Origin: an uncultured Polyangiaceae bacterium
Lineage (GTDB): Bacteria; Myxococcota_A; Polyangia; Polyangiales; Houyiibacteriaceae
Assembly: GCA_947259605.1 (NCBI GenBank)
Contig: CAMYMX010000083.1
Location: 1 to 9,897, forward strand
Reading direction: 5' to 3'
Length of the DNA stretch: 9,897 bases
Of this stretch, positions 1 through 5,527 are shown one piece after another. The notes under the pieces were generated by a model. That model worked only from the letters and a program-made list of their open reading frames with translations. It made no database searches and had not been told where the DNA came from. Position 1 is the stretch's first letter; each line of letters opens with the position of its first letter. A program made the translations under genes and the position numbers.

Positions 1-157
1 GGCCGTCGACGACTTCGCAAATGTCGACGAGCACCTCTTGGAACGGCCGCCCGGTCTTGGCGACGAGTGATGGGTTGGTCGTTACGCCATCGATGACGCC
101 CATAGCGGCGGCATCACGGATCTCCTCGATGTCGGCGGTGTCGATGAAAATCTGCAT
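1..157 (-). CDS. tal: Transaldolase / fructose-6-phosphate aldolase (FSA/TalC type), N-terminal part only
   Basis: The first 52 residues are present; the gene runs off the left edge. Visible landmarks are the opening strand MQIFIDTADIEEI and the block GVTTNPSLVAKTG (about residues 24-36), both hallmarks of the short (about 215-aa) transaldolase/FSA family. The aldehyde-binding Asp of IDTA is residue 6. The Schiff-base lysine would lie outside the window. Family members move a dihydroxyacetone unit between sugar phosphates in the non-oxidative pentose phosphate pathway (transaldolase), or cleave fructose 6-phosphate (FSA). The visible part cannot separate the two. The ATG at 157 is the natural start because the conserved fold begins at once. 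No Shine-Dalgarno is seen, and a good sigma70-type promoter ends 6 nt upstream, so the mRNA may be leaderless. The next gene upstream on the same strand is a membrane microprotein, 82 bp away. Confidence 0.9.
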   Translation of the reverse strand, partial: MQIFIDTADIEEIRDAAAMGVIDGVTTNPSLVAKTGRPFQEVLVDICEVVDG

Positions 158-163
158 GCCGCT

Positions 164-192
164 AGTAAAGGGCGGGGGGCTCGCAGGGTCAA
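164..192 (-). promoter_or_regulatory. Predicted sigma70-type promoter P1 of tal (leaderless geometry)
   Basis: On the minus strand, TTGACC (187-192) and TTTACT (164-169) are separated by exactly 17 nt. The usual +1, seven nt past the -10 box, falls on the A of the tal ATG at 157. This predicts a leaderless transcript. The position is seen in the sequence; function is inferred. Confidence 0.55.
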
Positions 193-202
193 GCAGAGCA
201 CG

Positions 203-232
203 AGCATAGCCCGGCGCGGTCGAGAAATCCAA
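203..232 (-). promoter_or_regulatory. Possible second promoter P2 of tal
   Basis: On the minus strand, TTGGAT (227-232) and TATGCT (203-208) are separated by 18 nt. They would start transcription near 196 and give a 39-nt leader. The -10 box lies in the 9-mer GCTATGCTC, which recurs identically upstream of the lipoprotein gene at 3140-3148. Confidence 0.4.
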
Positions 233-239
233 GGTCCCG

Positions 240-389
240 TCACTCGGTGAGCTCGATCTCAACCTCGTTGGTCACACCAGGAGGCTCGGCGGCGGGTTTG
301 GACAGCGAGCAGACGACGACGCTCGCGAGAACTGCGGCGATCAGCCACAATAGGCTACCTCTCGGGGTCCATTTGCTCTTTGCGCGCAC
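240..389 (-). CDS. Small single-pass membrane protein, 49 aa, unknown function
   Basis: A GTG-initiated reading frame of 49 codons. It has a basic N-terminus (MRAKSKWTPRG), one strongly hydrophobic stretch (about residues 13-31, LLWLIAAVLASVVV then CSLS), and a short acidic tail ending NEVEIELTE. AGGA lies 7 nt before the GTG, a reasonable ribosome binding site. The topology suggests an inner-membrane anchor with a small exported tail. The Cys at residue 28 follows VVV rather than a good lipobox, so a lipoprotein is less likely. It sits 82 bp upstream of tal on the same strand and is divergent from the START-domain gene. I recognise no family. Coding status rests on composition, start signal and position only, and the gene is short enough that chance cannot be excluded. 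Confidence 0.5.
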   Translation of the reverse strand: MRAKSKWTPRGSLLWLIAAVLASVVVCSLSKPAAEPPGVTNEVEIELTE

Positions 390-458
390 GGTGGAGTCCT
401 ACCGAGGGCAGTTTTGTCGCGGGAATGAAGAATAAGCAAGCGAGGTCGTCCAAACGGC

Positions 459-1700
459 ATGCGTAGATTTCTCACAGTTTTCATCCTCTTGGCGGCGTGG
501 AGCGGCAGTGCTTACGCAGAGCGCCAGAGCGGCAAAGTAGACGCCTCGGTTGCGCGTCTCGGCGCGCTCAACGTCGAGGAGAGGGCACTGCTCGCACCGC
601 ATCTCGCACACGGGCCCGTCCTGCTGACCGAGTTTCAAAACCGGCAGACCGACCTGCCCGCGGTGATCTACGCGGCGCGTATCCATGCGCCTGCCAAGAC
701 GATCGCCGGCGTCATCGGAAAACCAGCGGAGTATCCGCGCTTCATGAACGCGCTCACTTCGGTCGACATTCGCGAGGTGAGCGGGCAGATGACGGCCTTC
801 GACTGGAGTTGGGGCGTGACGCTTTTCTCACTCACCGGCCAGAACGTGATGACGAGCTATCCGGGCAACTCGACTCGAGGATACCGCTTCGACGTACGGA
901 CGACCGGCGGAGACCTCGGTATTGGGCGGGTCATGTGGCGCGTCTACCCGGAGGGACCGAACAGGTCGCTCGTCGTTTTCGCCTCGCGACTCGACATGCG
1001 CAACGCGAACTACATCACCCGTCAGCTCGCTTCGGAAGGGAACTCCGTGAACCGGACGGTCAACGTCGCTGTGGCCATGGTCACGCTGCTGGAGGTCAAA
1101 GCGGAAGCCGAACGACGTGCGGGGACGTTGATCGATGGGATTTACGCGACGAAACCCCTTCGCCGGCCACGCGTGGACATGGACGGGCTGCGCTCGCTGC
1201 TCGCGCGAGGGGACTTGGTGTTCATGGACATGGACGGTATGACGCTGCACAGCGTGGCGGTCGTCGGCCGAGCCGGCGCGAGCGAGAGGCGGGTGCGCCG
1301 CGTGATGCTCGACCCGGAGGAGTTCGGCAAGTCGCTACTTCACGGAAGCTGCGCTGAGGTCGTCGAACGCAGTGAGAAGGGGACTCGGTTCGAGTGGGAG
1401 ATCCCTATTCCCCTGCTGCACGTCGGTGGAGAGATGATCCTCCGACCCAGCCCCAGTGTAGTCTCGGTGGATGGCATTTCGGGCACGCTGTCGAGGGGCC
1501 AGTGGCGTTTCGACACCTACCGCTACCCCGGAGGTGAAGCGGGCGTCATCGCCTGGGCCACCTTCGATCCGGCAGATTCTCCAAAGCTCATTCGTAAGCT
1601 GATCGCCGGAAACACCTATTTCTCGCACGGCTTCGTCGCGGCGACCCAGCTCGCCGTGATGCGCTCACTTCGAACACGCGTGCACCTGCTCGGCCGCTAG
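459..1700 (+). CDS. Exported tandem SRPBCC/START-like domain protein
   Basis: 413 aa. Residues 1-20 form a signal peptide (RR, then LTVFILLAAW, with an AYA cleavage site before Glu21), so the protein is predicted to be exported to the periplasm or beyond. Two SRPBCC/START-like domains follow: about 55-222 and about 252-408. Each has an early helix segment (AGVIGKPAEYPRFM; RRVMLDPEEFGKSL), an FDW/FEW strand (residues 114-116; 311-313), a GYRFD/QWRFD strand before a hydrophobic strand (VVFASRLDM; VIAWATFDP), and a long C-terminal helix (NVAVAMVTLLEVKAEAERR; FVAATQLAVMRSLRTR). The repeat pattern indicates internal duplication followed by divergence. Such folds bind hydrophobic ligands such as lipids, polyketides or sterols; no catalytic residue can be named. 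The gene stands alone, divergent from the tal block and convergent with the PEGA gene. The ligand is unknown. No strong ribosome binding site is seen; GAGG lies 13 nt upstream. Confidence 0.75.
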   Translation: MRRFLTVFILLAAWSGSAYAERQSGKVDASVARLGALNVEERALLAPHLAHGPVLLTEFQNRQTDLPAVIYAARIHAPAKTIAGVIGKPAEYPRFMNALTSVDIREVSGQMTAFDWSWGVTLFSLTGQNVMTSYPGNSTRGYRFDVRTTGGDLGIGRVMWRVYPEGPNRSLVVFASRLDMRNANYITRQLASEGNSVNRTVNVAVAMVTLLEVKAEAERRAGTLIDGIYATKPLRRPRVDMDGLRSLLARGDLVFMDMDGMTLHSVAVVGRAGASERRVRRVMLDPEEFGKSLLHGSCAEVVERSEKGTRFEWEIPIPLLHVGGEMILRPSPSVVSVDGISGTLSRGQWRFDTYRYPGGEAGVIAWATFDPADSPKLIRKLIAGNTYFSHGFVAATQLAVMRSLRTRVHLLGR

Positions 1701-1751
1701 CCCGAATCCGCCGCTGCGTCGGCCCTGGCCATAGAACCAAACCGCGCCATC
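1701..1751. other. Convergent intergenic gap without a clear terminator
   Basis: 51 bp between two converging genes. Only a very small inverted repeat (GGCC-CT-GGCC, about 1720-1729) is visible, with no T-run on either strand. I see no intrinsic terminator. Termination may be Rho-dependent, or the transcripts may overlap. Confidence 0.4.
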
Positions 1752-2723
1752 TTAGAACCGCAGAGTCGCGGAGGCGCCTGCCCCGAGTGTCTCGATTTGC
1801 AACCGCGCCGTCTCACGCTCGCGCTTCCGCTTATTCTTGTGGGTCATGAATAGCGTGAAGGACGTGATCGCGGACAATGCCGTCAAGCCAAGAGCGACCT
1901 GCGCAGAAATCGCCAGCTGCTGACCGCGGTCGGCGTTCGGGCCGGTCCGGTCATCTTTGTCTCGTCGGAGCGCCAAGCCCCCCAGCACTGCGCCAGTGAC
2001 CAGGGATGCTGCTGCGATGCTGCCGGTAGCAATCACCGCTCGGCGGATGGTCTGATCTTCACGCTCGATCGCGCGCTGAGTCGCCTGCTTTGCGTCTTCG
2101 CTTTGCTTGGCGAGCACTGCGCTTGTCTCTTCTGCCTCGAAATCGAGCTCCCGCACCTCACCGTAGCCGACCTGAACCGTCTTCTGTCCGACCTGCGTTC
2201 CGTCTCCCACGACGACCACGATGTGCACCCCGGGATCGACCTCGAGCTCGGCGGGCGTCTTTTTCGTGCTGGGAACACCATCGAGCAGAATCGCGAGGCC
2301 GACTCGCTCAGAGCGAACCAGCAGCACCGCAGGGCTCTTCAGAAGGGTCGCGATTCGCACGTTGACCGATTCTGCGTCCGGAGCATCGGGCCGCTCGACC
2401 AGGTAATGCTCCAGCATGGCGACAGCCCCCGGCTCGTCTCCACGACGCTGCCGCGTATCGGCGACCGCAACCAGGAGCTTCGGGTCTCGCTCGAGCGCGA
2501 AAGCTCGAAGCCAAGCCCGCTCCGCCGCTTCGTACTGCCTCGCCTCGAAGAATCGTCTGCCTAGCTCATAGGCATCGGCCGCAGTGGTCACGGGATTCGA
2601 AAGTAGCTCTGCGAGCTCGTCTTCCGAGGGCAACGGCGCAGCCTCTATCGGATCAGCAGCCGGTTGCGCACCGGCCACGGCCGCGGGACCAAGAAACAGC
2701 AACGCGGAAAGAAGCAGCCTCAT
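1752..2723 (-). CDS. TPR-PEGA domain membrane protein of myxobacterial type
   Basis: 323 aa. The signal peptide is about residues 1-19 (LLLSALLFLGPAAVAGA, cut before Gln20). Residues 47-127 are helical and TPR-like (AYELGRRFFEARQYEAAERAW, then further helices). Residues 132-195 are a PEGA-like beta domain (LLVRSERVGLAILLDG, TPAELEVDPGVH, VGYGEVRELDF). Next come a charged, probably coiled segment (201-228), a hydrophobic helix (229-252) and a second one (269-293), each followed by basic residues. The protein ends ATLRF. PEGA domains are small beta folds found in envelope proteins and next to signalling domains; TPRs mediate protein contacts. The likely role is envelope-associated scaffolding, but no specific function is known. 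It is the second gene of a two-gene unit: the lipoprotein stop codon is 5 nt upstream and a GGAGGAG ribosome binding site lies inside that upstream gene, so translation is probably coupled. Confidence 0.78.
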   Translation of the reverse strand: MRLLLSALLFLGPAAVAGAQPAADPIEAAPLPSEDELAELLSNPVTTAADAYELGRRFFEARQYEAAERAWLRAFALERDPKLLVAVADTRQRRGDEPGAVAMLEHYLVERPDAPDAESVNVRIATLLKSPAVLLVRSERVGLAILLDGVPSTKKTPAELEVDPGVHIVVVVGDGTQVGQKTVQVGYGEVRELDFEAEETSAVLAKQSEDAKQATQRAIEREDQTIRRAVIATGSIAAASLVTGAVLGGLALRRDKDDRTGPNADRGQQLAISAQVALGLTALSAITSFTLFMTHKNKRKRERETARLQIETLGAGASATLRF

Positions 2724-2728
2724 GAAGG

Positions 2729-3130
2729 CTAGGCTCCTCCGTTGCCGCCTTGGCCGCCCGCCCCAGCCGAGCCACCCATGCCGGCAGCGCCGCCCTGGCC
2801 AGCCTCGCCGCCCTCGCCTCCGGCGCCTGCCATGCCCCCCGCGCCCGCCATGCCGCCCGCGCCGCCTTGGCCAGCCGAGCCGCCTTGGCCGCCAGCGCCA
2901 GCGGAGCCACCGTTGCCGCCAGCCCCGCCTTGGTTGCCTCGAAGATCGTCACAGACCTCTTGGGTTTCACAGAAGCCCTGGGTGAACGGACTGCTCAGGT
3001 GACAGCAGATCAGGGTGCCGTCGCATTCGTCGTTCTGAAAGCAGGTGGTGCCCACGCCGCCCACACAGGCGACCAGAAGAAGAAGGAAAACCGAAAACAG
3101 CCAAAGCAAGGGGGAAGTGATGAATCTCAT
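2729..3130 (-). CDS. Lipoprotein with knottin-like cysteine domain and Gly/Ala-rich tail
   Basis: 133 aa from the ATG at 3130. Residues 1-22 are a lipoprotein signal (hydrophobic LLWLFSVFLLLLVAC, lipobox LVAC, Cys22 lipidated). Six further cysteines (30, 36, 42, 43, 54, 60) follow the spacing C-x5-C-x5-CC-x10-C-x5-C. Residues 67-133 are almost entirely Gly and Ala with scattered Gln, Ser, Met and Glu, in GGxGG and AGxGG repeats. Lipidated proteins with small Cys-rich modules and Gly-rich tails recur in Myxococcota; their function is generally unknown. An upstream ATG at 3145 in the same frame would add five residues, but it lies inside the predicted -10 box, so 3130 is preferred. The gene is co-directional and probably co-translated with the TPR-PEGA gene, and divergent from era. 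No function is claimed. Confidence 0.72.
   Translation of the reverse strand: MRFITSPLLWLFSVFLLLLVACVGGVGTTCFQNDECDGTLICCHLSSPFTQGFCETQEVCDDLRGNQGGAGGNGGSAGAGGQGGSAGQGGAGGMAGAGGMAGAGGEGGEAGQGGAAGMGGSAGAGGQGGNGGA
2732..2929 (-). repeat. Low-complexity Gly/Ala-coding repeat
   Basis: About 200 bp of imperfect GGN-rich triplet and 9- to 12-bp repeats coding for residues 67-133 of the lipoprotein (units such as GGMAGAGGMAGAGG). The plus strand is C-rich and reads as a false Pro/Ala-rich frame. Such tracts tend to vary in copy number. Confidence 0.7.
2734..2740 (-). promoter_or_regulatory. Ribosome binding site of the PEGA gene inside the upstream gene
   Basis: GGAGGAG on the minus strand, 10 nt before the ATG at 2723. 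It encodes the last Gly-Gly-Ala residues of the lipoprotein, tying the two genes together. This is the strongest purine-rich site in the window. Confidence 0.65.
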
Positions 3131-3139
3131 GAGCGCGGC

Positions 3140-3148
3140 GAGCATAGC
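3140..3148 (-). promoter_or_regulatory. Predicted -10 region of the lipoprotein-PEGA unit
   Basis: GCTATGCTC on the minus strand, with TATGCT (3141-3146) as the -10 box. The expected +1 is near 3134, giving a leader of about 4 nt before the ATG at 3130. No convincing -35 box is visible at 16-18 nt spacing. The same 9-mer occurs at 202-210 upstream of tal. Confidence 0.4.
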
Positions 3149-3199
3149 TCAGAGGACTTCGGGGGGCCACGCTTCCGGCTCGATCCGCGGCAGGCCCCC

Positions 3200-3208
3200 G
3201 CTACACTC
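3200..3208 (+). promoter_or_regulatory. Predicted -10 region of era-der
   Basis: GCTACACTC on the plus strand, with TACACT (3202-3207) as the -10 box. The expected +1 is near 3214, five nt before the era ATG at 3219. The -35 region is weak. This supports the 3219 start and a near-leaderless mRNA. Confidence 0.4.
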
Positions 3209-3218
3209 CCGCCCCTCG

Positions 3219-4157
3219 ATGCCGATCCCCGAAAACCATGCCGATGCGCCGCGCGCCGGTCGATGTGCAATCGTCGGCCGGCCCAACGTGGGCAAGTCGA
3301 CGCTGCTCAATGCGCTGCTCGGGCAGAAGCTCGTGATTGCGACGCCACGGCCAGGGACGACCCGGTCCTGCGTGTTGGGGGTCTACGCTTCCAACGAACC
3401 GCCCACGCAGGTGGCCTTCGTGGACACACCAGGTCTCGAGCGGCCCAAAGGAGCGCTCGGCCGTGTTCTGATCGACAGCGCCAAACAGGGGCTCGTCGAC
3501 TGCGACGCGATCGTGTTCGTGACCGAGGCGCCAAACGCAGGCGCCGCGCTCGCGGTTCACGAAAAGGATCGGACCGCCCTGCAAGCGCTGGAGGCCACGA
3601 ACGTGCCGGTCATCCTCGCGATCAACAAGGTAGACCGGCTCAAAGTCAAAGAGAGGCTGTTCGCATTCATCGAGGCGTATCAGAAGAATCGCTCATTCGC
3701 CGCAGTGGTACCGATCTCTGCAACGCGGGGAACCAATCTCGAGGCGCTGCTCGGTGAGATCCGTGCGACCCTACCCGAGGGCCTTCTCTATGATGCCGAT
3801 TTCCTGACCGACAGGCCGGAGCGTTTCTTCGTGAGCGAGCTGGTTCGCGAAGCGGCGATGCTCAACACTCGCCAGGAAATCCCGTACGGAATCGCCTGCG
3901 ATCTGGAGAGCTATCGCGAAGAGGGCAGCCTGCTCCGAATCGAAGGTACGCTCATCGTCGAAAAGGCGAGCCACAAAGCGATCGTGATCGGAAGCCGCGG
4001 CGAGACGATCAAGAAAATCAGCACGGAGGCGCGCCAGGAGATCGAGGCATTCTTGGGGCGCAAAGTGTATCTACGCTTGTGGGTCAAGGTCATCCCGGGT
4101 TGGACCCGGGACCCGACCAAGGTGCGCCAGCTCGCCATCGAAGAGAGCGGGGCATGA
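3219..4157 (+). CDS. era: GTPase Era, ribosome assembly factor
   Basis: 312 aa (E. coli Era is 301). The N-terminal GTPase has G1 GRPNVGKST (20-28), the switch TT of PGTT (47-48), G3 DTPG (69-72), G4 NKVD (136-139) and G5 SAT (167-169). The C-terminal KH domain carries VIGSRGETIKKI (256-267) and the LRLWVKV strand. Era binds the 3' end of 16S rRNA and helps mature the 30S subunit; it works in the cytoplasm near the membrane. The frame stays open upstream to 3045, but that part would run through the lipoprotein gene and the shared promoter. The ATG at 3219 gives a family-like length and sits just after a -10 box. The last four bases overlap the der start (ATGA). Pairing with der is unusual compared with the rnc-era arrangement of many proteobacteria. 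Confidence 0.96.
   Translation: MPIPENHADAPRAGRCAIVGRPNVGKSTLLNALLGQKLVIATPRPGTTRSCVLGVYASNEPPTQVAFVDTPGLERPKGALGRVLIDSAKQGLVDCDAIVFVTEAPNAGAALAVHEKDRTALQALEATNVPVILAINKVDRLKVKERLFAFIEAYQKNRSFAAVVPISATRGTNLEALLGEIRATLPEGLLYDADFLTDRPERFFVSELVREAAMLNTRQEIPYGIACDLESYREEGSLLRIEGTLIVEKASHKAIVIGSRGETIKKISTEARQEIEAFLGRKVYLRLWVKVIPGWTRDPTKVRQLAIEESGA
4094..4110 (+). repeat. Perfect GC-rich inverted repeat at the end of era
   Basis: CCCGGGT, a TGG loop, then ACCCGGG: a 7-bp perfect stem with a 3-nt loop, 44 nt before the der start. It encodes the conserved-looking Pro-Gly-Trp-Thr-Arg of Era, so coding constraint may explain it. No T-run follows, so it is not a standard terminator. Confidence 0.4.
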
Positions 4158-5527
4158 GCGGGCGGCGTCGCAACCACGCGCGAAGGCCTGCGGGCTCTGT
4201 CGTCAACAAGCCCTTGGTCGCCATCGTCGGTCGTCCGAATGTCGGCAAGAGCACGCTGTTCAACCGTCTGGCCGGACAGCACATCGCCATCGTGGAGGAC
4301 ATCCCGGGGGTAACCAGGGACCGCCACTACGCTGATTCGTTCGCACTAGGCCGCGAGCTCGTGCTGATCGACACGGGTGGGTTCGACCCGGACAGCGACG
4401 ATCCGATGAAGGCTGGCATCACAAGCCAGGTTCGATTGGCGCTCGAAGAGTGCGATGTCGTCGTCTGCGTGGTGGATGCCACGGTCGATCCACTGCCCGC
4501 GGACCGCGAAGCCGTTGCGCTCCTGCGCGACGCCGGCAAGCCGGTGATCTTCGTCGCCAACAAGGCGGACTCACAGGCAAGGGAGCACGACGCGGTGTCC
4601 TACTACGAGCTCGGGATCAGCTCGATCATGCCGATCTCTGCGCTTCACGGGCGAGGCATCGGCGACTTGGAAGAGGCGATCTTCGAGCGACTTCCCGAGG
4701 TCGCGGAGATCAGCGAACCGGCGCTCGACGTTCCGCGCGTCGCGATCATTGGCAGGCCAAACGCGGGCAAGTCGTCGCTGGTGAATCAGCTCTGCGGTGA
4801 AGAGCGGCAGCTGGTCGACGACCGGCCGGGAACCACCGTCGACAGCGTCGACACGCTGGTCGAACGCGACGGGCAGAGCCTGATCCTGATTGACACCGCC
4901 GGGATTCGCCGCAAACGAAGCGTGAAGAAGCGCGGTGTCGAGGGCCTGAGCGTCCTCCAAGCGATCCGGTCGATCGAACGTAGCCACGTCGTCGTGCTGA
5001 TGATCGACGCCGCAGCGGGGATCGGCGAGCAGGATGCAAAAATCGCCGGCCTCGCCCACGACCGGGGCCGCGCCCTAATCATCGCGCTCAACAAGACCGA
5101 CCTGCTCAGCCGGGAGGCGCAGAAGAAGGCGATGGATCGAACGCGCGAAGTCTTGGCCTTCGTACCATGGGCGCCCATGGTGACGGTGAGCGCCCTCGAG
5201 GGACGAGGGATCAAGGCTTTGCTAGGGCGGGTGGACGACGCGGTGGCAGAGCATCGCAAGCGCATTGGCACGGCCGAGCTCAATCGCTTTTTCGAAGAAG
5301 TCCTCGACAAGCACCCTCCCCCTACGATGCACCATCGGTCGGTCCGGCTCTACTACATCACGCAGGCGAGCGTCGCGCCGCCGACGTTCGTGATCATGAC
5401 CAACTCGCCCAAGGACGTGCACTTCAGCTACCAGCGATACGTGGTCAACCAGATCCGCGAGCGATTTGGCTTCCAAGGGACGCCAATCCGGGTGCGGTAC
5501 CGGGGCAAAAAGGGCCGGAAGAGCTAA
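4154..5527 (+). CDS. der: Double-domain GTPase Der (EngA)
   Basis: 457 aa with the Der-specific tandem of two GTPase domains. Domain 1: G1 GRPNVGKST (26-34), G3 DTGG (73-76), G4 NKAD (136-139), G5 SAL (162-164). Domain 2: G1 GRPNAGKSS (200-208), G3 DTAG (247-250), G4 NKTD (313-316), G5 SAL (346-348). The KH-like C-terminal domain follows (about 358-450), ending in a basic RVRYRGKKGRKS. Der is essential in many bacteria for 50S subunit assembly. The ATG at 4154 overlaps the era stop by 4 bp, implying translational coupling; it leaves a basic extension of about 20 residues before the first conserved strand (VAIVGRPN). The frame opens further upstream only inside era. The 3' end overlaps the rlmN-like gene on the other strand by 4 bp. 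Confidence 0.96.
   Translation: MSGRRRNHARRPAGSVVNKPLVAIVGRPNVGKSTLFNRLAGQHIAIVEDIPGVTRDRHYADSFALGRELVLIDTGGFDPDSDDPMKAGITSQVRLALEECDVVVCVVDATVDPLPADREAVALLRDAGKPVIFVANKADSQAREHDAVSYYELGISSIMPISALHGRGIGDLEEAIFERLPEVAEISEPALDVPRVAIIGRPNAGKSSLVNQLCGEERQLVDDRPGTTVDSVDTLVERDGQSLILIDTAGIRRKRSVKKRGVEGLSVLQAIRSIERSHVVVLMIDAAAGIGEQDAKIAGLAHDRGRALIIALNKTDLLSREAQKKAMDRTREVLAFVPWAPMVTVSALEGRGIKALLGRVDDAVAEHRKRIGTAELNRFFEEVLDKHPPPTMHHRSVRLYYITQASVAPPTFVIMTNSPKDVHFSYQRYVVNQIRERFGFQGTPIRVRYRGKKGRKS

Noticed and set aside
1720..1729. Possible terminator between the START-like and PEGA genes
   Set aside because: The inverted repeat is only 4 bp and has no T-run on either strand.
2742..3002. Pro/Ala-rich frame on the plus strand
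   Set aside because: It is the complement of the Gly/Ala-coding repeat of the lipoprotein. The signal peptide, lipobox and cysteine pattern all support the minus-strand frame.
3045..3218. Extended N-terminus for Era
   Set aside because: The frame is open, but it would overlap the lipoprotein gene and the shared promoter region. It would also add 58 residues not typical of Era.
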